DNA of 64,000 bases from JAHRAW01 sp965226545 (GCA_965226545.1 OZ245364.1:2294001-2358000); one strand, 5' to 3'; positions 9,653 to 17,993 are shown, counted from the stretch's first letter. The notes: generated by a model not told the origin, from the letters alone. A program made the numbers and translations.

Positions 9653-10615
9653 CTACTTCTTCAACTCAAACCGCCCAAACCCATTCAACCGCCGCCGCCG
9701 CAACGCCGGCAATTCGGTTGCGCCAATGTCGCGGAATTCATCCAATGCATCGGCCAACGCCGCCTTAAGAGACGCGGCGGTTTCATCATAATTGCGATGC
9801 GCGCCGCCGAGCGGTTCGAGGACGATTTGGTCGACCAACTCGGCGCGCGACAATTCGGCCGCGGTGACGCCCATGGCTTCGGCCGCATCGGCGGCTTTTT
9901 CCGCGCTCTTCCATAAAATCGATGCGCAACCTTCGGGCGAAATCACCGAGTAGGTGGCGTATTGCAGCATCAATAATTTGTCGCATACGCCAATCGCCAA
10001 CGCCCCGCCCGAGCCGCCTTCGCCGATAACCGCGGAGACAATCGGGGTTTGCAGCGTCGTCATTACTTCGAGCGAGGATGCAATCGCTTCGCTCTGCCCG
10101 CGCTCCTCGGCGCCGACGCCGGGATAGGCGCCGGGGGTGTCGATGAAGGTAATCACCGGCAAGCCGAAACGTTCGGCGAGTTTCATTATGCGCTGCGCCT
10201 TGCGATACCCTTCGGGGCGCGACATGCCAAAATTGCGCCGCGTGCGTTCGCGCGTGTCGCGCCCTTTTTGTTGCCCGATGACCGCGACATTGCGCCCATC
10301 GAGTACGCCCAACCCGGCGACCATCGCGGCATCGTCGGCGTACATTCTGTCGCCGTGCAATTCCTGAAAATCATCGATGATGCGCGCGATGTAATCCAGC
10401 GTATATGGGCGCAACGGATGCCGCGCGATTTGCGTGATTTGCCAGGCGCTTAACTTGGCAAAAATTTCGCGGGTTAATTCGCCGTTGCGTTTGCGCAATT
10501 CGCCGATTTCGGCGTTGAGGTCCAAGTCGCGGCTTTTGCTGACGCGCTGCAACTCGACAATCTTTTCCTCAAGTTCGGCAATCGGTTTTTCAAATTCGAG
10601 ATAGTCGATGCTCAT
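9653..10615 (-). CDS. accA: Acetyl-CoA carboxylase carboxyltransferase, alpha subunit
   Basis: AccA, with AccD, moves the carboxyl group from carboxybiotin to acetyl-CoA, giving malonyl-CoA for fatty-acid synthesis. The N-terminus MSIDYLEFEKPIAELEEKI aligns with the E. coli start MSLNFLDFEQPIAELEAKI, which fixes the ATG at 10615 and rejects the longer frame from 10708. At 320 residues it has the family length (319 in E. coli). Family marks include VITFIDTPGAYPGVGAEERG, the oxyanion-type glycine run IGEGGSGGALAIG, and SVISPEGCASILWK. A DNA repeat lies directly upstream. Confidence 0.96.
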   Translation of the reverse strand: MSIDYLEFEKPIAELEEKIVELQRVSKSRDLDLNAEIGELRKRNGELTREIFAKLSAWQITQIARHPLRPYTLDYIARIIDDFQELHGDRMYADDAAMVAGLGVLDGRNVAVIGQQKGRDTRERTRRNFGMSRPEGYRKAQRIMKLAERFGLPVITFIDTPGAYPGVGAEERGQSEAIASSLEVMTTLQTPIVSAVIGEGGSGGALAIGVCDKLLMLQYATYSVISPEGCASILWKSAEKAADAAEAMGVTAAELSRAELVDQIVLEPLGGAHRNYDETAASLKAALADALDEFRDIGATELPALRRRRLNGFGRFELKK

Positions 10616-10702
10616 TTGGTTTTGTAACAACTTGTCGTTAATATCATTAATCAATCGGTCGATAATTGTAGACGATTCATTGTCGCGGTGTTGGTATTGC
10701 AT

Positions 10703-10790
10703 CGACACTGCGTCACCTCTGCATCGTCACTTCATCGTCACCACATTGTCACTTCATCGTCACCACATTGTCACTTCATCGTCACTGCAT
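10703..10790. repeat. 22-bp tandem repeat upstream of accA
   Basis: The unit ACTTCATCGTCACCACATTG plus TC occurs at 10729-10750 and 10751-10772. A truncated third copy follows at 10773-10790. Flanking sequence has looser CATCGTCAC words. Confidence 0.85.
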
Positions 10791-10808
10791 AAGTTAAATT
10801 CGCAACCC

Positions 10809-11306
10809 TTACGCACACAATGCAATCAACCCGCGCAACGCGCAATGCACACTTTGCGCCCGCACTTCATCGCGCGCGCCGTTAAAGTGTTGGTGTTGCG
10901 ATTCGCATTGATGCGCGCGACCATCCGCCGACGCCCAGGCAAAATGCACGGTGCCAACCGGTTTATCCGCCGTGCCGCCGTCCGGTCCGGCGATGCCGGT
11001 AATCGCCGCGCAATAATCGGCGCGCGCCGCGCGCAATCCGCTGCGCGCCATCGCGCATGCAACTTGCGCGCTAACCGCGCCGTATTGCATCAACAATTCG
11101 CGCGCCACGCCAACCATCTCGGCTTTGGCGTCGTCGGCGTATGTCACATAACCGCGCTCAAACCATTGCGAACTGCCGGGCACTGCGGTAATCGCCGCGG
11201 CCAACGCGCCGCCGGTGCAGGATTCGACCACGCTAACGCGCGCATCGCCGCGCAACAATTGCGCGCCGAGTTCGGTTGCCAACGACAATGCAAGCGGGTC
11301 GGTCAT
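10809..11306 (-). CDS. pncC: Nicotinamide-nucleotide amidase (PncC / CinA C-terminal family)
   Basis: This family hydrolyses nicotinamide mononucleotide to nicotinate mononucleotide plus ammonia in pyridine-nucleotide salvage. The diagnostic segments are present: VVESCTGGALAAAITAVPGSS, TYADDAKAEMVGV and AAITGIAGPDGGTADKPVGT. At 165 residues it is the stand-alone CinA_C domain, without the N-terminal MoCF-like domain of full CinA. I place the start at the ATG at 11306 (MTDPLALS). The longer frame would add a Thr/Cys/Trp-rich leader that is only translated spacer repeat. Confidence 0.92.
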   Translation of the reverse strand: MTDPLALSLATELGAQLLRGDARVSVVESCTGGALAAAITAVPGSSQWFERGYVTYADDAKAEMVGVARELLMQYGAVSAQVACAMARSGLRAARADYCAAITGIAGPDGGTADKPVGTVHFAWASADGRAHQCESQHQHFNGARDEVRAQSVHCALRGLIALCA

Positions 11307-11309
11307 CGA

Positions 11310-11372
11310 TGTAGTGGGAGTGCAAGTGGGAGTGCAAGTGAGAGTCCAAGTCCAAGTGCAAGTGCAAGTAAA
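11310..11372. repeat. Short-word repeat abutting the pncC start
   Basis: GTGGGAGTGCAA occurs twice in tandem and is followed by AGTCCAAGTCCAAGTGCAAGTGC-like steps of 6 nt. It ends just before the pncC ATG and gives a false N-terminal extension when translated. Confidence 0.8.
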
Positions 11373-11466
11373 ATAAATCACAGTTGCACAAGTATGAAAT
11401 TACACAGTGGTGAAGTTATAAATTAACAACTACAAATTATAAATAACAAGTTACCAATTGCATTTA

Positions 11467-14400
11467 TCAATACATTGGAAACAACACCCGCGCCGTGCCG
11501 CGAAAAGTTTTCGCGTCATCAATCAATTCATAATCGCGCGGCGCGATGCGGTTGCGAGACGGGGTTTGTACGAGAATTTTGCGCGCGTTTTGTACGGTGA
11601 TTTCGGCGGCATACTCGCGCATTTCATCCGCGTCAATCGCATCGATGGCGCGCGCCAACCGTGCGCGCACATCGAAGGAAAATTGATGCGCATCCAGTTC
11701 GCGCCAATATCGATTGGTGCGCGCGATGAGTTGTTGGTCGCGCGCCAAGATTCGATTAATTAAGCCGCGCTTAACTTGTTCGAATGCAATTTCGTCCATC
11801 GAATCCAAATCGCGCGCAAAGTCGATAATGAATTGATTAAACAGTTTTTCCAACTGCGCCGGCGATTGAGACGGGCTTTGCGCCAACAACAACAAGCCCG
11901 GCACTTCGAGCAAATTAAAATCCAAGGCATGCACCAAATAACCGACGCGTTGGTTGGTGCGCAACTGCAAATAAAACGCCGGCTCAATCAACCGCGCCAA
12001 CAACCGCATTCGCGCACGTTCGGCGTCGCTTTTGTTGCGCCCCTGAAAATACATCGCCAAGGCCGCGTCATCGTGATCGACATTAAGATTGCGCAAATAA
12101 GCGCGAGCCGATTCGAGTTCGCGCAACCGCGGGCGCGCCAACGGATTGATTTTTTCGGCGTCGGCAAACGCGCCGGTCAATTGTTGATTCATCGCCTGTG
12201 CGCGCGCGCGCGAAACATCGCCGTGCGACAAACTGGTCAAGTGCATGCGTTGCATCAACGCGCGCGAATGTTCGCGCAAATCGTCGACCGTCAATTCATC
12301 CAACACCGCCAATCGTGCGTGTTCGCTCCAATACGGCGTCATCAACAGCGCGTACATTTCATGCGCAACTTGATTCGACGGGGTGTCGAGCGCGGCGTTT
12401 TTCCATTGACGGCGCGCGGCATCGACCGCCAATTCGAATTGCGCGGCATCGATGCGCGGTGCGCGCAACGCGTCCAACAACAACGACAACAACAACGACT
12501 GTTTGTCTTCATAGCCTTGGATGCGCACGGATACGCCGCGACTGTGGCGATAGAGTTGATAATTTAACCCCGCCAATCGCGCCGGATAAGTTGCGGCATC
12601 GAGTTGGCGAACAATCATCCGCACAAACAATTCGGTCAACACCACCTTGCGCGCATCGCCGATTGCCGCCGGCGATTCGACGCTGAAATAAAACGCCGCG
12701 CGCGGTGCGTTAAATTGCGCATCGAAACGATGCCACGCCTGCACGCCGGGCAGGTCGAGCAGTTCGGGCGCGGCGCGCGCATCGGAATCCAATTGGCGCG
12801 ATTTAAGCCGCATTGGAATAAACCGATTGCGCGTCGGCAACGCCAGCCGCGCATCGGCTTGCGCGCGCTGCCATCTTGCGATGGTGTCAACGCCAATCGG
12901 TTCGATGCCGAAATCGACTTCATAAAACGGCGTCTGGCGCGCGGTGCGCGCATCGCGCGACGCCGTCTGCAGCAACACGTTGCTCGGCGTTAATGCATCG
13001 AGCAATGCGGTGATTAATTCGGGGCGATAGCCGTCCATCATGTATGCGCCGCGCAACAAATCGGCGCGCGCATAATAATGTTGCGCGCTTGCCAACCGCC
13101 GCGCCATCACCGCCGCGGACGGCGTCTCGGCAAAACGAAACGCAATCTCGGCAAGGCGATGTTGTTCGTCATAGCGCCAGGCATCGATGCCGGATTGGCG
13201 AATCAATCGAATGTATTGAAACAACAACGCGCCGATGTCGTCGATGTGCGCCGCGCCCTGTTCGGTTAACTTAATCGACACTTCGAACACGCCTTGCGCT
13301 TCGTCCATATAACCGGCGCCGGCGCTTAACGCATCAGCCCAGCCGAGCGATGTTAACAACGCCAACAATGAACCTTCGCCTTCATGCCCGATGAGGTTGG
13401 CGATATAGGCGAGCGGCTTGTTGCGATAATATTGTTCGGTCGATTCGATGGGAAACAAAAAACTCACGCTCGATTCATCCTTTTGCGGCGCAACATTAAG
13501 GCGCGACGCCGCCAAACTTGGGTTGAACAACGGCGGATGATTGTTGACCGACTCTTCTTCACGCATCGGCACTTCGGCAAACAATTCGCGCACCCAGTTT
13601 TCCAATTCGCGCGGCGATTGCGGACCAAGCACCGCCAACGTCATTTGTTCGGCCGAATAATGCCGCTGATAAAATTCGATTAACTTGTCGCGCGCCGCGC
13701 CGTTTTTGCGGTCGCGCAAGGTGTGCGCCGAGCCCACCGCAAAGCGCGACGCCGGATGCGTCGGGTTGTACAATTGTCGACGCGCGGCATACAGACGCCG
13801 CGAATCTTTCTTGCGCCCCGATTGAAATTCGGAATGCACCACCGCGCGTTCGCGCTCGACATATTGCGCATCGAATGTTGGGTCGATAAAAAATCGCGCA
13901 AAGCGCATCAACGCCGGCTGCAAATGCGCGGCGTTGATGTCGAAATAATAATTGGTCGAATCCAACGTGGTGTAGGCGTTTTCATTGCCGCCGTGCGCGT
14001 TGATGAATTGTTTATATTCGCCGGCTTCGGGATATTGTTCGGTGCCGAGAAACAACATGTGTTCCAAAAAATGCGCCAACCCGCTCCACTCCGGCGGATT
14101 CGCGCCGCTGCCAACCGCCACCTGCAACGATGCCGCGGCTTGGTCGGCGTTCGGGTCGGATGCAATCACCGCGCGCAAGCCGTTGGGCAAGGTGAACGCG
14201 CGATAAGTTCTTTCATCCAGCGGGCTTTGGATAATCGCGGCGTCGTTCGAATCATCCGCGCCGATTGAGTGGGCGGGGAGTAACAATAATAGTGACAATG
14301 TTAAAACTGATGCGCGAATTAATGTGCGCGGCAATGTGCGTGGTGATGTGCGTGGTGATGAGCATCTCGATGACCGACTCGACAGCGATGGCAATGTCAC

Positions 14401-14547
14401 TGTTAATCGTGTCGATGATGTCAACGATGTTAACGATGTCACCGTCGCCGACAATGCCGCGATAATGCGGCGACAGCCGGCGGGTTTTTGGGTATACTGA
14501 TGCGCGCAATCCAACCCGATGCGGCACTGTTTGCGTTTGTTGTTCAT
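11467..14547 (-). CDS. Exported M16 (pitrilysin/insulinase-family) zinc metalloprotease
   Basis: This is a full-length two-lobed M16 peptidase, about 1,026 residues from the ATG at 14547 (E. coli PtrA is about 960). The inverted zinc motif HFLEHMLFLGTEQYP (HxxEH), with a downstream Glu in the ERERAVVHSEF segment, marks an active N-terminal lobe. The FLFPIESTEQYYRNKP and RVGYLVHALDF regions belong to the later repeats. A hydrophobic stretch, VLTLSLLLLLPAHSIGA, is a signal peptide, so the enzyme is probably periplasmic and degrades peptides there. The residues before it (Thr/Ser/Leu/Arg-rich) are translated short-word repeat. The true start may therefore be an in-frame TTG/GTG nearer the signal peptide, and 14547 is the outer reasonable choice. 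Confidence 0.9.
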   Translation of the reverse strand: MNNKRKQCRIGLDCAHQYTQKPAGCRRIIAALSATVTSLTSLTSSTRLTVTLPSLSSRSSRCSSPRTSPRTLPRTLIRASVLTLSLLLLLPAHSIGADDSNDAAIIQSPLDERTYRAFTLPNGLRAVIASDPNADQAAASLQVAVGSGANPPEWSGLAHFLEHMLFLGTEQYPEAGEYKQFINAHGGNENAYTTLDSTNYYFDINAAHLQPALMRFARFFIDPTFDAQYVERERAVVHSEFQSGRKKDSRRLYAARRQLYNPTHPASRFAVGSAHTLRDRKNGAARDKLIEFYQRHYSAEQMTLAVLGPQSPRELENWVRELFAEVPMREEESVNNHPPLFNPSLAASRLNVAPQKDESSVSFLFPIESTEQYYRNKPLAYIANLIGHEGEGSLLALLTSLGWADALSAGAGYMDEAQGVFEVSIKLTEQGAAHIDDIGALLFQYIRLIRQSGIDAWRYDEQHRLAEIAFRFAETPSAAVMARRLASAQHYYARADLLRGAYMMDGYRPELITALLDALTPSNVLLQTASRDARTARQTPFYEVDFGIEPIGVDTIARWQRAQADARLALPTRNRFIPMRLKSRQLDSDARAAPELLDLPGVQAWHRFDAQFNAPRAAFYFSVESPAAIGDARKVVLTELFVRMIVRQLDAATYPARLAGLNYQLYRHSRGVSVRIQGYEDKQSLLLSLLLDALRAPRIDAAQFELAVDAARRQWKNAALDTPSNQVAHEMYALLMTPYWSEHARLAVLDELTVDDLREHSRALMQRMHLTSLSHGDVSRARAQAMNQQLTGAFADAEKINPLARPRLRELESARAYLRNLNVDHDDAALAMYFQGRNKSDAERARMRLLARLIEPAFYLQLRTNQRVGYLVHALDFNLLEVPGLLLLAQSPSQSPAQLEKLFNQFIIDFARDLDSMDEIAFEQVKRGLINRILARDQQLIARTNRYWRELDAHQFSFDVRARLARAIDAIDADEMREYAAEITVQNARKILVQTPSRNRIAPRDYELIDDAKTFRGTARVLFPMY
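14277..14462. repeat. Degenerate GTGATG/GATGTC-type repeat in the 5' part of the M16 gene
   Basis: Plus-strand words such as AATGTGCGTGGTGATGTGCG and GATGTCAACGATGTTAACG recur every 6-15 nt. The stretch covers the region between the outer start codons and the signal-peptide core. Confidence 0.65.
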
Positions 14548-14776
14548 CATGAGTTGTTCATTAAGATAAATGCGAATGTTGGATTGGTAAAGCGGCATTG
14601 GATTGGCGACGCGACATTGCAAAGCGCGCACGCCCTATTTTACCTTGTAATCGTTGCGTTTGCTTTTGCGTTTTTTGATTGTGTGCTTGTTTAGCGATTG
14701 CTTATCGATTGCTTTGCCGTTTGATTGCGCGCGCATTTTTATTCACATCATCACTTCACTCACCATCGAGGACATT

Positions 14777-15346
14777 ATGAAACTCCACGGCAGTTACACC
14801 TCGCCTTTTGTGCGCCATTGTCGCGTTGCATTGGCGCAGGAAAATATGCAGTACGATTTTGTCGAAGCCGATTACGCGGCCAGCGCAAAAGGTTCGCCGA
14901 CCGCCAAAGTGCCGTTTATGAGCGACGCGGCAAACGGCGATTTGATGTTGACCGATTCGGGCGCGATTGTTAAATACATCCGCGAAAAATCCGGCAACAC
15001 TTTCCTCGCCGACGTCAACGATTTTGAAACCTACATGATGGCGACCACAACATTGGACAGCGCAATTAATTTGTTTTTGATTGAAAACGAAGGCTTCGGC
15101 GCCGCGCAAATTAAATACATGGCGCGCCAAGCCAATCGCGTCACCTCGTCGTTGGCTGCATTAAACCGGCGCATCAATCCCGCCGCCGGCATCGCCGCGG
15201 ACGGCGCATTGCGTTGCGCTTGCCTGCTGGCATGGGGCGCGTATCGCAAACGATTTTCATTCGATGCGCACGCCAATTTATGCGCATTGCTGGACGCCGC
15301 CAACCGCGACAAAATTTTCGCCGCCACCGCGCCGCCGGCGCAATGA
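14777..15346 (+). CDS. Glutathione S-transferase-like protein
   Basis: The N-terminal thioredoxin-like GST domain reads MKLHGSYTSPFVRHCRVAL, with the SPF(V)R start typical of the glutathione site and KVPFM followed by LTDSGAIVKYI (the VP and E/DS-type glutathione-binding turns). The remaining ~100 residues form the helical C-terminal domain. The ATG at 14777 is chosen because it starts the domain exactly and has a GAGGA element (14769-14773) 3 nt upstream of it. The longer frame from 14654 would translate spacer. At 190 residues it is slightly short for a GST. Substrate unknown; a stress or detoxification role is an inference. Confidence 0.85.
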   Translation: MKLHGSYTSPFVRHCRVALAQENMQYDFVEADYAASAKGSPTAKVPFMSDAANGDLMLTDSGAIVKYIREKSGNTFLADVNDFETYMMATTTLDSAINLFLIENEGFGAAQIKYMARQANRVTSSLAALNRRINPAAGIAADGALRCACLLAWGAYRKRFSFDAHANLCALLDAANRDKIFAATAPPAQ

Positions 15347-15360
15347 TTTGCGGCAATTTT

Positions 15361-15374
15361 ATTGTTGCAACAAT
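15361..15374. promoter_or_regulatory. Perfect 14-bp palindrome, possible operator
   Basis: ATTGTTGCAACAAT lies 15 nt after the GST stop codon and 81 nt before the next start. No U-tract follows, so it is not an obvious terminator. It may be a repressor site for the small membrane protein gene downstream. Confidence 0.3.
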
Positions 15375-15454
15375 TTCGCCGATTGTGTTAGTGTTAAGCC
15401 GCGTGGCGATTGTCGCGTTTACCTTTCACCAACCGGACTTTTTCGGAGGCTGCA

Positions 15455-15775
15455 ATGAGCAAATCTGATGATTATGATGATGATGGATTCCTCGGCGTTG
15501 AAGAGCCGCAAAGCGAATACGGCGACAACACCAACAGCCGATTGACCGCGTTGGAAACGGATATGAAACACGTAGCCACCAAAGCCGATTTGTTGCAAAC
15601 CGAAGCCAACATGAAAACCTATGTTGATAACGCGGTGACGCGCGTAATCGGGTTGATTGATGCGCGCGCAAACGAAGACCGTCGGCGCAACCGTTGGGTG
15701 ATTGGTTTGCTGGTGGCGCTTTTCATTGCCGTCCTCACCTCCCCGTTTTGGTATAGCGCGCTGCCGGGGAGTTAA
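15455..15775 (+). CDS. Small coiled-coil protein with one C-terminal membrane helix
   Basis: The product has 106 residues. The start ATG at 15455 has a good CGGAGG site (15444-15449) 5 nt away. It begins with an acidic segment (MSKSDDYDDDG). A helical, coiled-coil-prone region follows with the ATKADLLQTEANMKTYV motif, then an Arg-rich stop and a membrane segment VIGLLVALFIAVLTSPFWYS near the end. Small proteobacterial proteins of this design (ATKADL repeats plus a TM) are common, and their function is unknown to me. It resembles the two proteins at 43.6-44.4 kb in layout and motif. A Rho-independent terminator follows. Confidence 0.75.
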   Translation: MSKSDDYDDDGFLGVEEPQSEYGDNTNSRLTALETDMKHVATKADLLQTEANMKTYVDNAVTRVIGLIDARANEDRRRNRWVIGLLVALFIAVLTSPFWYSALPGS

Positions 15776-15837
15776 ATCCGCGCCCTATCAATCGCGGCTT
15801 AATTAATTACAACACCGCGAACCGCAAGCGATGCATC

Positions 15838-15869
15838 GCCGCCGCAATTATTTTGCGGCGGCTTTTTTT
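15838..15869 (+). terminator. Rho-independent terminator, embedded in the antisense of the rplI 3' end
   Basis: The stem GCCGCCGCAA (15838-15847), loop TTATT and stem TTGCGGCGGC (15853-15862) are followed by seven T (15863-15869). It ends the plus-strand transcript of the small membrane protein. It also overlaps the last codons and stop of rplI on the other strand. Confidence 0.85.
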
Positions 15870-17086
15870 GCGGCTTTCTTTGCCGTTTTCTTGGCAACTT
15901 TCTTTGCCGCTTTTTTGGCTGTTTTCTTCGCGGTGGTTTTGCTCACCGCTTTTTTCGCGGTTGCCTTCTTCGCGACCGTTTTCTTGGCAACGGTTTTCTT
16001 CGCCGTCTTTTTGGCGACGGCTTTCTTTGCAACCGCTTTCTTTTTAGTTTCGGTCGGCTTGCTTTCAGCGACAACCGCCGGCGGCGTTTGCGGCTCGACG
16101 ACCGGCGCAACCGGCGGCGTCTCGACAGATTTCTTTACAACCGCTTTCTTTTTGGTTTCGGTCGGCTTGCTTTCAACGGCAACCACCGGCGGCGTTTGCG
16201 GCTCGACGACCGGCGCAACCGGCGGCGTCTCGACAGATTTCTTTACAACCTCTTTCGTTTTGGTTTCCACCGGTTTGCTTTCGGCGACAACCACCGGCGG
16301 CGTTTGCGGTTCGACGACCGGCGTAACCGGCGGCGTCTCGACCTCTTTCACCACATCCGCCGGCGCGATTGTTTCGACCGGCGGCGTTTCCGCTTGCACT
16401 TCGGGTTTCGGCTGCGGCTTAACTTCCGGTTTAACTTCCGGCGCAACTTTTTCCGTTACTTCGCGCGACACTTCCGGCTTAACTTCGCGCTTATCTTCAT
16501 GCCGCACTTCCGGCTTAACCGCCGCCGGTTGAACCATCGGCGGCGTTTCACGATGCACTTCCGCCGGCGCAGACGATTCATACGTCGTCGCATCGACAAC
16601 CGCCGCATCATCCGCAATCACTTCACCATCGACCACCGGCGCGCCTTCGCCGATGACTTGAATCGTAACCGACAACCGCACTTCGGCATGCAGGATGACT
16701 TCGACTTGATATTCGCCCGGGTGTTTAATCGGTTGCGCTTGGGCGATTTCGGATTTTTCCACTTGGGCGTGTTCGCCGCTTAATGCTTCGGCGATGTCCG
16801 CGGGCGAGACCGAGCCGTATAACGCGCCGCTTTCATTGACCAACCGCGACAGCACAATTTCGCGCGCCAACAAATCGGCTTTGGCTTGCGCGGCTTCGAC
16901 GCGTTTGCCCTCCTGCACCGCCAATTCGCGGCGGCGTTTTTCGACCTCGACAAGCGCATCAGCGGTGGCGCGCATCGCCTTCTTTTGCGGGATGAGATAG
17001 TTGCGCGCATAGCCGTTGGCGACGCGCACGGTCTCGCCGAGGTCGCCAAGGTTGCGGATCTTTTCCAGCAGGATGATTTCCATCAT
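15848..17086 (-). CDS. rplI: Ribosomal protein bL9 with a long Pro/Val-repeat and histone-like Lys/Ala tail
   Basis: Residues 1-150 are an ordinary L9: MEIILLEKIRNLGDLGETV, the GYARNYLIP motif, the long connecting helix, and a C-terminal domain with IKHPGEYQVEVILH. L9 binds 23S rRNA at the base of the L1 stalk. Normal L9 ends there (about 149 residues), but this frame continues for some 260 more. First comes a Glu/Lys/Pro-rich linker. Three 36-residue repeats of the type ETPPVAPVVEPQTPPVV..ESKPTETKKK follow, at an exact 108-bp DNA period (GGCGTTTGCG marks at 16083, 16191, 16299). Last is a KKAVAKKTAKK-type tail of about 70 residues resembling bacterial histone-H1-like proteins. No frameshift is needed. 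It is the last gene of the S6-S18-L9 operon. The tail probably binds nucleic acid. Confidence 0.93.
   Translation of the reverse strand: MMEIILLEKIRNLGDLGETVRVANGYARNYLIPQKKAMRATADALVEVEKRRRELAVQEGKRVEAAQAKADLLAREIVLSRLVNESGALYGSVSPADIAEALSGEHAQVEKSEIAQAQPIKHPGEYQVEVILHAEVRLSVTIQVIGEGAPVVDGEVIADDAAVVDATTYESSAPAEVHRETPPMVQPAAVKPEVRHEDKREVKPEVSREVTEKVAPEVKPEVKPQPKPEVQAETPPVETIAPADVVKEVETPPVTPVVEPQTPPVVVAESKPVETKTKEVVKKSVETPPVAPVVEPQTPPVVAVESKPTETKKKAVVKKSVETPPVAPVVEPQTPPAVVAESKPTETKKKAVAKKAVAKKTAKKTVAKKTVAKKATAKKAVSKTTAKKTAKKAAKKVAKKTAKKAAKKAAAK
16029..16352 (-). repeat. Three 108-bp tandem repeats within rplI
   Basis: Each unit encodes about 36 residues of ETPPV..PVVEPQTPPV..ESKP.ET followed by a Lys-rich end. 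Spacing is exactly 108 bp between matching marks, so copy changes stay in frame. Confidence 0.85.
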
Positions 17087-17100
17087 TGCGCGAATCCGGT

Positions 17101-17328
17101 TTAGTCGTGTTGGTCGGTATACGGCAACAACGCAAGATATCGCGCGCGCTTCACCGCGGTCGCCAATTGACGCTGAAAATGCGCCTTGGTGCCGGTGCTG
17201 TGACGCGGCAAAATCTTGCCGGTGTCGCTGACATTCGCCTTGAGCAATTCAAGGTCTTTGTAATCGATGGATTTAACGCCCGCGACGGTGAATTTACAAA
17301 ACCGCGGACGACGTTGCATGCGCGCCAT
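17101..17328 (-). CDS. rpsR: Ribosomal protein bS18
   Basis: S18 of the 30S subunit, 75 residues as usual, binds S6 and 16S rRNA in the platform. The family core is clear: RRPRFCKFT, IDYKDLELLK and the ending GTKAHFQRQLATAVKRARYLALLPYT. Its ATG overlaps the rpsF stop codon by one base (TAATG), which suggests translational coupling. rplI starts 14 nt after its stop. Confidence 0.97.
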   Translation of the reverse strand: MARMQRRPRFCKFTVAGVKSIDYKDLELLKANVSDTGKILPRHSTGTKAHFQRQLATAVKRARYLALLPYTDQHD

Positions 17329-17993
17329 TAGGATTTCTCCGATTCGGTTGACGGGGTTTCGCCGGACGCGGCATCCGTGTCGGTGTCGGCGTCGTTGGTC
17401 ACTTCGGTTGATTCGGTTGATTCATTAACATCAACATCGGCGGTGTCAACATTGTCACCGCTGACATCGCCGCCATCCGCAACAGTATCGGCGCCATCGA
17501 CACTCACGGATGAATCAGACGACTCGGACTCTTCGCCCGTTGCATCAGACGCTTCCGCCTCAGCCGCCGCTTTCGCTTTGGCGTCGGCTTGCGCTTTTTC
17601 CTGTGCGGCTTTGGCTTTTTGGCGTTCGTTTTCGCGTTTTTCGGCTTCGCGACGTTCTTCTTCGAGTTTGGCGACCACCACCGCCGATTGTTCGCTAATC
17701 GCGCACTTGCGGCGAATCACCAAACTGCGGATGATGGAATCGTTGAAGTTGAAGGTTTTTTCCAACTCGCGCAACGCGTCCAAATCGCATTCGATGTTCA
17801 TCAAAACATAATGCGCCTTGTGCACTTCGCCAATCATGTAGGCCAGCCGACGCCGCCCCCAATCCTCGACGCGATGCACCCGCCCTTGCTTGCCAATCAG
17901 CCCGCGATACCGCTCGAGCATCGCCGGCACTTGTTCGCTCTGATCCGGATGAATCAGCAGCACAATTTCATAATGTCGCAGTTCAGCGTTCAT
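17328..17993 (-). CDS. rpsF: Ribosomal protein bS6 with a long acidic C-terminal tail
   Basis: Residues 1-105 form the S6 fold: MNAELRHYEIVLLIHPDQSE, RVEDWGRRRLAYMI, HYVLMNIE and a LVIRRK-type end. S6 pairs with S18 in the 30S platform. The protein then continues to 221 residues. A charged Glu/Lys/Ala helix (about 107-158) is followed by about 60 Asp/Glu/Ser/Thr/Val residues in a disordered acidic tail. Many S6 proteins have a short acidic tail that can be glutamylated by RimK, but this one is far longer and its DNA is a degenerate short-word repeat. A GGGGAG ribosome site lies at 18002-17997, 3-4 nt before the ATG, inside a possible autoregulatory helix. Confidence 0.95.
   Translation of the reverse strand: MNAELRHYEIVLLIHPDQSEQVPAMLERYRGLIGKQGRVHRVEDWGRRRLAYMIGEVHKAHYVLMNIECDLDALRELEKTFNFNDSIIRSLVIRRKCAISEQSAVVVAKLEEERREAEKRENERQKAKAAQEKAQADAKAKAAAEAEASDATGEESESSDSSVSVDGADTVADGGDVSGDNVDTADVDVNESTESTEVTNDADTDTDAASGETPSTESEKS
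17370..17530 (-). repeat. Short-word repeat encoding the acidic tail of S6
   Basis: Plus-strand words GTCGGTGTCGGCGTC, TTGATTCGGTTGATTC and ACATCAACATCGGCGGTGTC recur in 6-12-nt steps, all in frame. Confidence 0.6.

Noticed and set aside
10616..10708. The 31-residue N-terminal extension of AccA
   Set aside because: The family starts at MSIDYLEFEKP. The extra part is not conserved and leads into the spacer repeat.
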